Assembly: GCF_009760925.1 (NCBI RefSeq) | Contig: NZ_VRLV01000001.1 | Coordinates: 868,001-932,000 of the forward strand | Direction of reading: 5' to 3' | DNA: 64,000 nt | DNA from: Nonomuraea typhae | GTDB taxonomy: Bacteria > Actinomycetota > Actinomycetes > Streptosporangiales > Streptosporangiaceae | In this document: positions 46,200 through 54,883 of the stretch, one piece after another | Layout: each line of letters opens with the position of its first letter | Numbering within the stretch: position 1 is the first letter of the stretch | The notes under the pieces: generated by a model | The model's input: only the letters and a program-made list of their open reading frames with translations | What the model was told of the DNA's origin: nothing | Database searches by the model: none | Position numbers and translations under genes: made by a program

Positions 46200-47464
46200 A
46201 GATCGCTTTCATCGGCGCGGGCAGCGTCGTCTTCACGCAGGGCCTGCTCACCGACCTGATGGCCTACCCGGAGCTGCGCCAGGCCCGCATCGCTCTGCAC
46301 GACATCGACCCGGAACGCCTGGAGGTCGCCGAAGCCGTCGCCCGGAAGCTCGGCGTCACGAACCTCACCGCCTCGCCCGAGCGCAAGGCCGCGCTGGACG
46401 GAGCCGACTTCGTCATCAACATGATCCAGGTCGGCGGCCACCGGGCCACGCTCGCCGACTTCGAGATCCCCGCCCGCTACGGCCTGCGCCAGACGATCGC
46501 CGACACCATCGGCGCCGGCGGCGTCTTCCGCGCGCTGCGCACCTTCCCCGTCCTCGACGCGCTGGCCGCGGACATGGCGGCGGTCTGCCCCGACGCCTGG
46601 CTGCTGAACTACACCAACCCCATGGCCATGAACGTCTGGTACCTGTCCGGCAAGGTCAGGAACGTCGTGGGCCTCTGCCACTCGGTCTACTGGACCATGC
46701 GGGGCCTCGCCGACCTCGTCCGCGTGCCGTACCCGGAGGTCTCCTATCTCGCGGCGGGCGTCAACCACCAGGCGTGGGTGCTGCGCTTCGAACGCGACGG
46801 CGAGAACCTCTACGACCGGCTCGACACCGGCGACCCCGAGCTGCGGCGCCGGGTGCGCGTGGACATGTTCCGCCGGTTCGGCTACTACCCGACCGAGACC
46901 AGCGAGCACTCCGCCGAATACCTGCCCTGGCTGCTGCGCCACGACAGCGAGATCGCCCGGCTGCGCATCCCCGTGGACGAGTACGTGCGCGTCAGCGAGG
47001 AGAACCTGCGCGAGTACCGGCGCACCCGCGAGGCCGTACGGCAGGGCCGCCGGCTCGAGGCCGAGGGCACGAACGAGTACGCACCCCAGATCATCCACAG
47101 CATGGTCACCGGCACCCCGCGTGTGATCTACGGCAACGTGGTCAACGACGGCCTGATCACCAACCTCCCCGCCGGCTGCGTGGTCGAGGTGCCGTGCGTG
47201 GCCGACGCGACCGGCGTGCGGCCCACGCGCGTCGGCGCGCTGCCGCCGCAGTGCGCGGCGCTCAACCGCGCCTACGTCAGCGTCGGCGAGCTCACCGTCC
47301 GCGCCGCGCTGGAGGGCAGGCCCGAGCACGTACGGCAGGCGCTCATGGTCGATCCGAACACCTCGGCCACCCTGACCCTGGACGACATCTGGCGCATGGC
47401 CGACGACCTGACCAAGGCGCACTGGGACCTGCTGCCCGAGCCGCTACGCCAGCTGGATCTCTAG
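46196..47464 (+). CDS. glycoside hydrolase family 4 (alpha-glucosidase/galactosidase-like)
   Basis: The 422-residue enzyme is a GH4 hydrolase that uses NAD and a divalent metal in a redox-assisted mechanism. The Rossmann motif is FIGAGSVVF, the substrate-binding segment LNYTNPMAM, and the metal ligands are Cys in GLCHSV (about C161) and His in GVNHQAW (about H191). GYYPTETSEHSAEYLPW is typical of the AglA/MelA subgroup. There is no signal peptide. The gene is coupled to the PfkB kinase, giving import, hydrolysis and phosphorylation of a glycoside. Its 3' end overlaps the convergent DeoR gene by 21 bp. Confidence 0.92.
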   Translation: MKIAFIGAGSVVFTQGLLTDLMAYPELRQARIALHDIDPERLEVAEAVARKLGVTNLTASPERKAALDGADFVINMIQVGGHRATLADFEIPARYGLRQTIADTIGAGGVFRALRTFPVLDALAADMAAVCPDAWLLNYTNPMAMNVWYLSGKVRNVVGLCHSVYWTMRGLADLVRVPYPEVSYLAAGVNHQAWVLRFERDGENLYDRLDTGDPELRRRVRVDMFRRFGYYPTETSEHSAEYLPWLLRHDSEIARLRIPVDEYVRVSEENLREYRRTREAVRQGRRLEAEGTNEYAPQIIHSMVTGTPRVIYGNVVNDGLITNLPAGCVVEVPCVADATGVRPTRVGALPPQCAALNRAYVSVGELTVRAALEGRPEHVRQALMVDPNTSATLTLDDIWRMADDLTKAHWDLLPEPLRQLDL

Positions 47465-48235
47465 CCCGCGCTCCCGCAGCGCCTTGAGGACCTCGGGGTC
47501 GGCCTGCTCACCGGTGATGAGCAGGTCGGCGCCGGCCAGCTCGCAGATCGGCGCCATCTCGACGACGCCCAGCTTGGCCGAGTCGGCCACCACGATCCGC
47601 CGGGCGGCGGCCCGCAGCATGCGCTGCTTCATCTCGGCGTCCGGCAGGTTGACGTTGGTGAACCCGGCGTCCGGGTGCACGCCGCCGCAGCCGAGGAAGA
47701 CGGTGGCGGCCCTGATGCCCTCCAGCAGCTTGCCGCCCAGCGGATCGACCAGCGAGTGCTGGGCGCGGCGCAGGCTGCCGCCGGTCACCACGACGGCGAA
47801 GCGCGGCAGCGCGGGCTCCAGCTCCAGGGCGGTGCGCAGGCCGTTGGTGAAGACGGTGACGTCGGTCAGGTCGTGCCGGGCGACGAGTTCCCTGGCGACG
47901 TAGGCGGTCGTGCTGCCCGCGCCCATGAGCACGCTCTCGCCCGAGCGCACCATCGCGGCGGCGACCTTGGCGATGCGCGCCTTCTCCACGGCGGCGGTGC
48001 CGAGCGACAGCTCGAAGGACGGCTCACCGGCGGGCGCCACCGGCCCCGCCGCCACCGCGCCGCCCCGCACCCGGCGCACCTTGCCCTGCTCCTCCAGCGC
48101 GTCGAGGTCGGCCCGCACGGTCACCGTCGAGACCCCGAAGGCGTCGGCCAGTTCGGCCACCCGGGCGAACTCCTGCTCCACCAGCAGCCCGAGCATGCGC
48201 TCCCGCCGCACCTCGGTGGGCATCGACTCGGTCAC
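47444..48235 (-). CDS. DeoR family transcriptional regulator
   Basis: The 263-residue protein has a DeoR HTH (RRERMLGLLVEQEFARVAEL, GVSTVTVRADLDALEEQG; about 10-60) and a sugar-phosphate sensing domain with the DeoRC motif MGAGSTTAYVARELV and VTGGSLRRAQHSLVDP. GTG 48235 is chosen because it overlaps the stop of the upstream GH4 paralogue as GTGA. It probably represses the divergent operons through the 45224-45280 inverted repeat, released by the phosphorylated sugar made by the kinase. Confidence 0.9.
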   Translation of the reverse strand: MTESMPTEVRRERMLGLLVEQEFARVAELADAFGVSTVTVRADLDALEEQGKVRRVRGGAVAAGPVAPAGEPSFELSLGTAAVEKARIAKVAAAMVRSGESVLMGAGSTTAYVARELVARHDLTDVTVFTNGLRTALELEPALPRFAVVVTGGSLRRAQHSLVDPLGGKLLEGIRAATVFLGCGGVHPDAGFTNVNLPDAEMKQRMLRAAARRIVVADSAKLGVVEMAPICELAGADLLITGEQADPEVLKALRERGLEIQLA

Positions 48236-49521
48236 CGGCGGATCCCCTCCGGCAGCAGGTCGCCATGGGCGGCGATCAGCTCGCCGCACATGGCCTCGAT
48301 CGCCGGCAGCGGCAGCGTGGCCGCGGTGTTGGGATCGACCATGGCCGCGTGCAGCACGTGCCTGCGCTCACCGGCGAGCACCGCGCGCACGGTCAGCTCG
48401 ACGACGTTGAGGAAGGTGCGGTTGAGCGCGACGAGCTGGATCGGCAGCTCGCCGACGCGCTCCGGGTGGATGCCCGAGGCGTCGACGCGGGCGGGCACCT
48501 CCACGCACGCCTCGCGCGGCAGGTTGGCGATGAGCCCGTCGTTGGCGACGTTGACGTAGACCTCCTTGGGGCGGCCGGTCAGCATCGCCAGCAGCGCCAC
48601 CGAGGCGGGCTCCTGATGCTGCCACCTGACCAGCAGGGAACGGCCCGCCGACAGCGCGCGCCGGGTCTCCTCGTAGCGGTGCAGGCTCTGGCCGCTGCGC
48701 CGGAGATACTCCTCCGCCTGGACGTTCAGCCGGCTGGTCTCGCCCTGGTGACGCATGAACCACGGGAAGTACTCGGCGGCGTGCTCGCTCGACTGGGTCG
48801 GGAAATAGCCGAAACGCCGGTAGATCTCCACGCGCACGTGCTCGTCGTCGCCGGCCAGGGCCTCGTCGAGGTCGGGGTAGAGCGACCGGCCCCCGGCCTC
48901 GAAGCGCAGGACGAACGACTGGTGGTTGAGGCCGGCCGTACGGAACGCGACCTCCTCCAGCTCCCGGCCCACCAGGTCGGCCAGGTAGATGTGGGTGTCG
49001 CAGACCGCGTGGCACGATCCGGCGAAGCGGGTGAAGTCCGTGCCGAGCTGGACCGCCAGCCCCGTCATCGCCATCGGGTCGCTGACGCTCAGCAGCCACG
49101 CCTCCGGGCAGCGCCGGGCCATCTCGCGGCCCAGCTCGACGAAGACCGGGATGCTGCGCAGGCCGCGGAAGATGCCGCCGACGCCGATGGTGTCGCCGAT
49201 CGTCTGGCGCAGGCCGTAGCGGTGGGGGATCTCGAAGTCCTTCAGCGTCGCCTCGAACCCGCCCACGTCGACGTTGGCGACCACGAACGCGGCGCCGTCC
49301 AGAGCGCGCCGGCGGTCGGGGGCGGCGACGATCGAGGCCCGCCCGTCCGCCTCGGCGTCGAGCGACTTGACCAGCGCCTCGGCGGTCGCGAGCAGCCCGG
49401 GGTCGGCGTCGTGCAGGACGATCTCCAGCTCGCCGCGCAGCTCCGGGGCGAGCAGGAGGTCGGACAGGACGCGGCGCACGACCTCGACGTCGCCCAGCCC
49501 GACGAACACGATCCGTCGCAC
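48232..49521 (-). CDS. second, diverged GH4 family protein
   Basis: This 429-residue GH4 paralogue is co-transcribed with the DeoR regulator. GTG 49521 is chosen because GGGAGGTGA lies just upstream. Metal ligand positions are kept (GSCHAV Cys, GLNHQSF His) as is GYFPTQSSEHAAEYFPW. But the NAD-binding motif reads FVGLGDVEVV instead of GAGS, and LNYTNPMAM is LSVSDPMAM, so Asn and Thr that contact sugar or cofactor are changed. It may prefer another glycoside, use NAD differently or serve as a sensor. The organism thus has two non-identical GH4 genes flanking one regulator. Confidence 0.85.
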   Translation of the reverse strand: MRRIVFVGLGDVEVVRRVLSDLLLAPELRGELEIVLHDADPGLLATAEALVKSLDAEADGRASIVAAPDRRRALDGAAFVVANVDVGGFEATLKDFEIPHRYGLRQTIGDTIGVGGIFRGLRSIPVFVELGREMARRCPEAWLLSVSDPMAMTGLAVQLGTDFTRFAGSCHAVCDTHIYLADLVGRELEEVAFRTAGLNHQSFVLRFEAGGRSLYPDLDEALAGDDEHVRVEIYRRFGYFPTQSSEHAAEYFPWFMRHQGETSRLNVQAEEYLRRSGQSLHRYEETRRALSAGRSLLVRWQHQEPASVALLAMLTGRPKEVYVNVANDGLIANLPREACVEVPARVDASGIHPERVGELPIQLVALNRTFLNVVELTVRAVLAGERRHVLHAAMVDPNTAATLPLPAIEAMCGELIAAHGDLLPEGIRR

Positions 49522-49603
49522 CGCGTCACCTCCCATCGCAGGAAATCCTACTTCCGGCCGCGCCGGGCCCCGCCGCGCGCCGGGCCCCGCCCGGCCGGTG
49601 TGA

Positions 49604-52087
49604 TCAGGTCAGCGGCTCGAGTTCGCGCAGGATGGCCTGGCCCGCCTCGCGGTGCCCGGTGGCCGCGGCCGGGTCGCTCTCGTCGAGCACGGCGGCGATC
49701 CCCTCGTGGGCCTGCGCCTCCGCGTGCCGGTTGCCCAGCTTCGGCGCCAGCTCCAGCGTCTCCCGGTGCAGCCGCAGCGCCTCCTCGGGCAGGCCCGCCA
49801 GGCGGCAGGTCTCGGCGTAGCCGTTGAGGAAGTGGATCTTCCAGTGCTCCACGAACAGCTCGTCCATCAGCGCGAACGCCTGCCGGTGGCTGTCCAGCGC
49901 CTCCTCGTAGCGGCCCATCTGGCGCAGCGCGACACCCAGGCAGTTCAGGCACCATGCCTCGTTGTGCCTGTGGCCGTCCTCGCGGGCCAGGGCCAGCGCC
50001 TGGTTCAGGTGCTCGACGGCCTCCTCGGGCTGCTCGCGGGCGATCGCCACGCCGAGGGTGATCCGGGCCGTCAGCGTGGGGGCGCCCGCGGGGTCGGAGT
50101 CCTGGATGTCCAGCGCCCGGCGGGCCAGGAGCGCCGCCTGCTCGCGGTTGCCCAGTTGCAGCGTGGCCCACGCCTCGTAGGCGGTGGCATATGCCGTACC
50201 CAGGTGATAGCCCGCGTCGGCGTAGAGCTGCCCGGCCTCCCGGAAGAGGCCGAGCGGCTCCTCGACGTACCCCTCGTCCCAGCGCAGGTAGCCGCGGCGC
50301 ATGGTCAGCTCCGCCGCCGACCTGGCGTCTCCGGTCTGGGACACCAGGGGCACGGCGGCCGCGTACTCGGCGCCGGCCTCGGCCATCCGCCCGGCGTTGT
50401 AGCGGGCGAAGCCCAGGTCGCTGTGCGCCTCGGCCAGGTTCACCGGATCGCCCAGGCGCCGCGCGGCGGCCAGGGAGCGCTCGAACAGGACGTTGAGATG
50501 GGTCGTGCCGCAGCGGCGCGCGAAGAACGCCCGCATGAAGCGCGGCAGCTCGCACACGTGCGCGTCGGCTCCGGTGGCCACCGCCGCCTCGAAGATCCCC
50601 ATGAGGTTCGTGTACTCGGAGGCGAACCACAGCAGCGCCGAGTACTTGCTGGTGAACACCGGCAGCTCGGCGGGCGGCGGGCCCGCGGAGACGGCCCGGC
50701 TGGGCGACAGGAACGGCATCGCGGCGTCGGCGGCGGCCGCCGCGTGCACGTAGTAGTCGAGCACCCGGCTCAGCGCCTGCTCCCGCTCGGCCGGCGAGTC
50801 CTGCTCGACCGTGGTACGGCGGGCGTGCTGATGGACCAGGTCGTGCAGGGTGTAGCGACCGGCGGCCGGCTGCTGGACGAGGTGGGCGTCGAGCAGGTCC
50901 TCCAGGTACGCCCGGGCGTCGCGCAGCGGCACCCCGGCCAGCGCCGCCACCACGTACTCGTCGAACGACGAGCCCGACAGCAGCCCCAGCAGCCGGAACA
51001 ACCGCCGCTGGGCCCGGTCCAGCTGCCGCACGGACATGGCGAAGGCGGTGTCGAACTCGCTGGCGCCCTCGGCCATCCGCTCGACCAGGATGCCCACGGT
51101 CCAGCCCGGCCGGTGCCGCAGGCGGGCGGCGGCCAGCCGGAGCGCCAGCGGCAGATGGCCGCACAGGCGCAGGACCTCGGCCGCGGCCTCCGGGTCGCGG
51201 GCCAGCCGGCCGTCGGGCCCGGTGGGGTCGCCGCTGGCGCGGGCCAGCAGCTGCGCGCTCTCCTCCGGGGACAGGACGTCCAGCGAGACCGGCGGCACCT
51301 CCTCCAGGCCCAGCAGCCGGTTGCGGCTGGTGATCAGGGCGACGGACGGGCCGGCGCCGGGCAGCAGCGGGCGGACCTGCTCGGCGTCGGCGACGTTGTC
51401 GAGCACCACGACGGCCCGGCGGGTGGCCAGCTCCGCCCGCCAGCACGCGGCCAGCGGCTCGATGCCGCCCTCCTGCGGGATCTTCTCCGAGGGGACGTCG
51501 AGCGCGGCGAGCAGGGTCCGCAGCGCGGGGTCGGGGCCGAGCGGCGGCCGCCCGTCGGTGAAGCCGTGCAGGTCCAGGTAGAGCTGGGCGTCAGGGTAGG
51601 CGGCCGTCAGCTCGTGGGCGGCGTGCACCGCCAGGCAGGTCTTGCCGACGCCCGCCATGCCGTCCACGGCCACCACCCGGCTGGTCTCCACCGCGGCGAG
51701 CACGGTGGCGAGCGCGGCCTCGCGGCCGGTGAAGTCGGGCACGTCGCGGGGCAGGTCGTTGCGCGGCGGGCGGGGGGCCGAGGCGGGCGGGGACGGCGGG
51801 ATGACCTGGCGGCTGGTCTTCGGCGGCGCCGGCAGGGGGTTCGAGGCCCGCTCCCAGATGGGGCGCAGGGGACGCGGGTCGCGCTTGACCAGGCGGCACA
51901 GCGCGATCACCGCGGGCCAGGGCGGCACCGACTGGCCGCTGAGGTAGCGCGACAACGACGACGAGCTGAGGCCCGTGTCGCGGGCGAGTGCGCGTACGCC
52001 GAGGCCGGACAGCTCCTGGATCAGGCGCAGGCGAGTGGCCAGGTCGTCCTGGGGGTCCGTTTTCGCCGTGCCGTGTGGTGCGACCAC
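49604..52087 (-). CDS. XRE / NB-ARC / TPR signalling regulator
   Basis: The 827-residue protein has an N-terminal XRE helix-turn-helix (VRALARDTGLSSSSLSRYLS, about 30-55), an NB-ARC STAND ATPase (Walker A DGMAGVGKT near 140, VVVLDN Walker B, SVALITSRNR) and C-terminal TPR repeats (about 430-827). GTG 52087 is chosen because GCGGAGGAAAC precedes it and the HTH follows closely. Such proteins in actinomycetes act as switch regulators of development, secondary metabolism or defence. The neighbour genes do not reveal the target. Confidence 0.88.
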   Translation of the reverse strand: MVAPHGTAKTDPQDDLATRLRLIQELSGLGVRALARDTGLSSSSLSRYLSGQSVPPWPAVIALCRLVKRDPRPLRPIWERASNPLPAPPKTSRQVIPPSPPASAPRPPRNDLPRDVPDFTGREAALATVLAAVETSRVVAVDGMAGVGKTCLAVHAAHELTAAYPDAQLYLDLHGFTDGRPPLGPDPALRTLLAALDVPSEKIPQEGGIEPLAACWRAELATRRAVVVLDNVADAEQVRPLLPGAGPSVALITSRNRLLGLEEVPPVSLDVLSPEESAQLLARASGDPTGPDGRLARDPEAAAEVLRLCGHLPLALRLAAARLRHRPGWTVGILVERMAEGASEFDTAFAMSVRQLDRAQRRLFRLLGLLSGSSFDEYVVAALAGVPLRDARAYLEDLLDAHLVQQPAAGRYTLHDLVHQHARRTTVEQDSPAEREQALSRVLDYYVHAAAAADAAMPFLSPSRAVSAGPPPAELPVFTSKYSALLWFASEYTNLMGIFEAAVATGADAHVCELPRFMRAFFARRCGTTHLNVLFERSLAAARRLGDPVNLAEAHSDLGFARYNAGRMAEAGAEYAAAVPLVSQTGDARSAAELTMRRGYLRWDEGYVEEPLGLFREAGQLYADAGYHLGTAYATAYEAWATLQLGNREQAALLARRALDIQDSDPAGAPTLTARITLGVAIAREQPEEAVEHLNQALALAREDGHRHNEAWCLNCLGVALRQMGRYEEALDSHRQAFALMDELFVEHWKIHFLNGYAETCRLAGLPEEALRLHRETLELAPKLGNRHAEAQAHEGIAAVLDESDPAAATGHREAGQAILRELEPLT

Positions 52088-52260
52088 CGTTTCCTCCGCT
52101 TTCCGTCCCGCCGCGGAAGAAACTCTCTTCGGCGGGTAACCCCTGTTCAACCCCGATCTAGCTGTCCCACGGTGTCCCATTCGCGGCGTCCTTGCAAGTC
52201 CGTCCCGCTGTGATGGAGTCACGCCCCCGGGGACCGGGGACGAAGCGACTGGAGGAACTC

Positions 52261-52510
52261 ATGGCCGGCGGCAAGCAGGGACCCGGGGCGTTCTCACGCT
52301 GGATGCAGCACAGGATGAACGCCCGGATGAACCGCAAGGTCAGGCGCGGGCGCGGCACCTTCATGGGCATGGACGTCCTCATCCTGCACACGGTGGGCCG
52401 GCGGAGCGGGCAGCCGCACGAGACGCCGCCGGCCTGGAAGGACATCGCCACCGCCCAGCCGCGCTACGTGAAGGAGGCGCGGCCGGCGCGTGGCCCTCAA
52501 GGTCAGCTGA
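52261..52510 (+). pseudogene. deazaflavin-dependent nitroreductase with internal deletion
   Basis: ATG 52261 has a GGAGG site and gives an N-terminal part typical of F420/deazaflavin-dependent nitroreductases: FSRWMQHRMNARMNRKV and LILHTVGRRSGQPHETP. About 55 residues that normally follow (cofactor-binding strands) are missing, and the sequence jumps to IATAQPRYVK, then ends in another frame with VALKVS at 52510. The 3' end overlaps the convergent sigma-factor gene by 8 bp. The product would be inactive. Confidence 0.6.
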
Positions 52511-53384
52511 GCGTCCAGGGGCGGAGCTTCTCCGGGTTCCGGACGGCCCAGATGCGCTTGATCCGGTCGTCTTCGACGTCGAAGGCCATCACCAGCACGA
52601 TGGCGCCCTCATGCTCGGCCGCCAGCCCGGGCCGGCCGTTGACGCTGCGCTCCAGGAGCGTCAGGCCGGCCGTCCTGGAGGCGATGCTCACCATGTAGCG
52701 CGCGACCAGGTCGTCCCCGTGGACCGGGTCGAGCCGCGCGGGGACCAGGCCGCCGCCGTCGGCGACCGCCGTGACGTCCGGGTCGAGGAGGACGACGAGG
52801 GCCTGGACGTCCTTCGCCTCCCAAGCCTTCTTGAAGTCCCTGACGAGGCCCGCCTGCCGGGGCGGCGGGGCCGCGGGGACGTGCGCGGCGCCGATGCGGC
52901 GCCGCGCCGAGGAGGCGAGCTGGCGGCAGGCCGCCGGGGTCCGGCCGACGATCTCGGCCACTTCGGCGAAGGGGTAGCGGAAGACGTCGTGCAGGATGAA
53001 CGCCACCCGCTCGGCCGGGGTCATCGACTCCAGCACGACGAGGAAGGCCATGCTGACCGACTCGTCGAGAGTGACCCGATCGGCCGGATCGTCCGCGGGG
53101 TCGGGCAGCGGTTCCGGGATCCATTCGCCCACGTAGCGTTCGCGCCGGGCGCGGGCCGAGCCGAGCAGGTCCAGGCAGATCCGGCCGGCGACTCGGGTCA
53201 GCCAGGCGCCGGGGGAGCCGATGCCGGCCCGTGCGGCGGGCGGCATGGCGTACCAGCGGGCGTACGTCTCCTGCACGGCGTCCTCGGCGTCGGCCAGCGA
53301 GCCCAGGAGCCGGTACGCCAGGTTGATCAGCTGGCGCCGCTCGCTCATGATCGTGCTCAGCTCTGGCTCGGATGGGGTGGTCAT
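52503..53384 (-). CDS. sigJ: ECF41-type RNA polymerase sigma factor (SigJ-like)
   Basis: The 293-residue protein has sigma region 2 (LAYRLLGSLADAEDAVQETY) and region 4 (VFRYPFAEVAEIVGRTPAACR), then a SnoaL-like C-terminal domain (about 185-293, DFKKAWEAKDVQALVVLLDP) that defines ECF41/SigJ. The C-terminal domain modulates activity, replacing a separate anti-sigma factor. ATG 53384 is used. It lies divergent from the amidohydrolase gene at 53515, which could be a target. The adjacent nitroreductase remnant may also have been one. Confidence 0.9.
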   Translation of the reverse strand: MTTPSEPELSTIMSERRQLINLAYRLLGSLADAEDAVQETYARWYAMPPAARAGIGSPGAWLTRVAGRICLDLLGSARARRERYVGEWIPEPLPDPADDPADRVTLDESVSMAFLVVLESMTPAERVAFILHDVFRYPFAEVAEIVGRTPAACRQLASSARRRIGAAHVPAAPPPRQAGLVRDFKKAWEAKDVQALVVLLDPDVTAVADGGGLVPARLDPVHGDDLVARYMVSIASRTAGLTLLERSVNGRPGLAAEHEGAIVLVMAFDVEDDRIKRIWAVRNPEKLRPWTLS

Positions 53385-53514
53385 GGTGCCGCCTCGCCTT
53401 GTCGGTTCCGCCGTCCTCGTTCCGACGACGTATCCCCGTGAAACGTCAGGGCTGACCGGTCACCGTCAGCGCGTGGTAGGCGGCCGGTCAGCGCCCCCGA
53501 GCATCGTGCCAGGC

Positions 53515-54873
53515 ATGAACTATGCCTTGACCCATGTCACCGTCATCGACGCGACCGGCGCCGCCCCGAAGCCCGGGCAGACCATCCTCATCAGGGACGG
53601 CCGGATCACCGCCATAGGAGCCGGCGTCCCCATCCCCGAAGACGCGGACGTCGTGGACCTGACCGGCAAGCACGTCATCCCCGGCCTGGCCGACATGCAC
53701 GTCCACCTGGAGGACATGCCGGGGGACGTGCTCAAGCTGTACCTGGCCGCCGGGGTGACCACCGTCCGGGAGATGGCGGGGCTGCCCTTCCACCACGAGT
53801 GGCGGCGCAAGATCGGCAGCGGGCTGATGCAGGGTCCGCGGATGACGATCGGCAGCAAGATCATCGATGGGTCGCCCACGTTGTGGACGCAGATGCCCGC
53901 TCCCTTCTGGGTCGAGGTCGCCGACGCCGGGCAGGCCCGGGCCCAGGTACGGCTGGCCGCCAAGGAGGGCGCCGACTTCATCAAGGTGTACTCCCGGCTC
54001 AGCAGGGAGTCGTACTTCGCCATCGCCGACGAGGCGGGCAAGGCCGGCCTGCCGTACGCGGGGCACATCCCCGACGCGGTCCCGATCGCCGAGGCCGTCG
54101 CGGCGGGACAGCGCAGCTTCGAGCACGTGCACGCGCTGTTCGCCGCGCTGTCGCGCAACGACGCGGCGCTGCTGCAGGCCCAGGCCGACCTCAAGACGGA
54201 GGGGCCCGACCACTACACCAGCTGGCTGCGGGAGATCTACGAGACCGACTGGCTGGGCGCCAACACCGTCGACCCCTACAAGGCCGACCGCGTCTTCCAG
54301 AGCCTGATCGGCGACGACGCGTACTTCACGCCGACGCTGGTCGTGCACGAGGCGGTCGACCAGCCGGCGATCATCTCGGTGCGCGACCCGGACCTGAAGT
54401 ACCTGCCGCGGGACCGGCCCGCCATGTGGGAGCACATCACCCAGACCATGTTCGCCGGCGGCAGGCAGGCCCAGGAAGGGGCGGAGCGGCGGCTGCTGTT
54501 CCAGCGGCGGCTGGAGATCGTCAAGGTCATGGACCAGGCGGGCGTGCCCCTGCTCGCCGGCTCGGACACGAGCCCGCTCACCGTCCCCGGCTTCGGGCTG
54601 CACCGGGAGATGGAGCTGATGGCCGAGGCGGGCATCCCGCCCATGCGGGTCCTGCAGGCGGCCACCCGCAACGCCGCCCGCTTCCTGGGCACGCTCGGCG
54701 ACCTCGGCACCGTCGAGGAGGGCAAGCTGGCCGACCTGGTGGTGCTGGACGGCGACCCGCTGGCCGACATCGGCAACGTCCGGCGTGTCCACTCCGTCGT
54801 GCTCGGCGGGCGGATGATCACGCCGGACGACCGGCGGCGCATGCTGGAGGAGGTCGAGCGGGCGGCGGGCTGA
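53515..54873 (+). CDS. amidohydrolase family protein (imidazolonepropionase-like)
   Basis: The 452-residue metal-dependent hydrolase shows an N-terminal beta strand region, the HxH metal motif in DMHVHLED, Lys in DFIKVYS, His residues in YAGHIPD and SFEHVHALF, and the catalytic Asp in LLAGSDTS. The C-terminal GKLADLVVLDGDPL is common to the family. Related enzymes hydrolyse amide, lactone or dipeptide bonds. No signal peptide is visible. Substrate cannot be named. Confidence 0.9.
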   Translation: MNYALTHVTVIDATGAAPKPGQTILIRDGRITAIGAGVPIPEDADVVDLTGKHVIPGLADMHVHLEDMPGDVLKLYLAAGVTTVREMAGLPFHHEWRRKIGSGLMQGPRMTIGSKIIDGSPTLWTQMPAPFWVEVADAGQARAQVRLAAKEGADFIKVYSRLSRESYFAIADEAGKAGLPYAGHIPDAVPIAEAVAAGQRSFEHVHALFAALSRNDAALLQAQADLKTEGPDHYTSWLREIYETDWLGANTVDPYKADRVFQSLIGDDAYFTPTLVVHEAVDQPAIISVRDPDLKYLPRDRPAMWEHITQTMFAGGRQAQEGAERRLLFQRRLEIVKVMDQAGVPLLAGSDTSPLTVPGFGLHREMELMAEAGIPPMRVLQAATRNAARFLGTLGDLGTVEEGKLADLVVLDGDPLADIGNVRRVHSVVLGGRMITPDDRRRMLEEVERAAG

Positions 54874-54883
54874 CCCGCCGCGA

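Noticed and set aside
48265..49827. 520-residue plus-strand frame opposite the second GH4 gene
   Set aside because: Antisense shadow; the minus-strand GH4 motifs are unmistakable.
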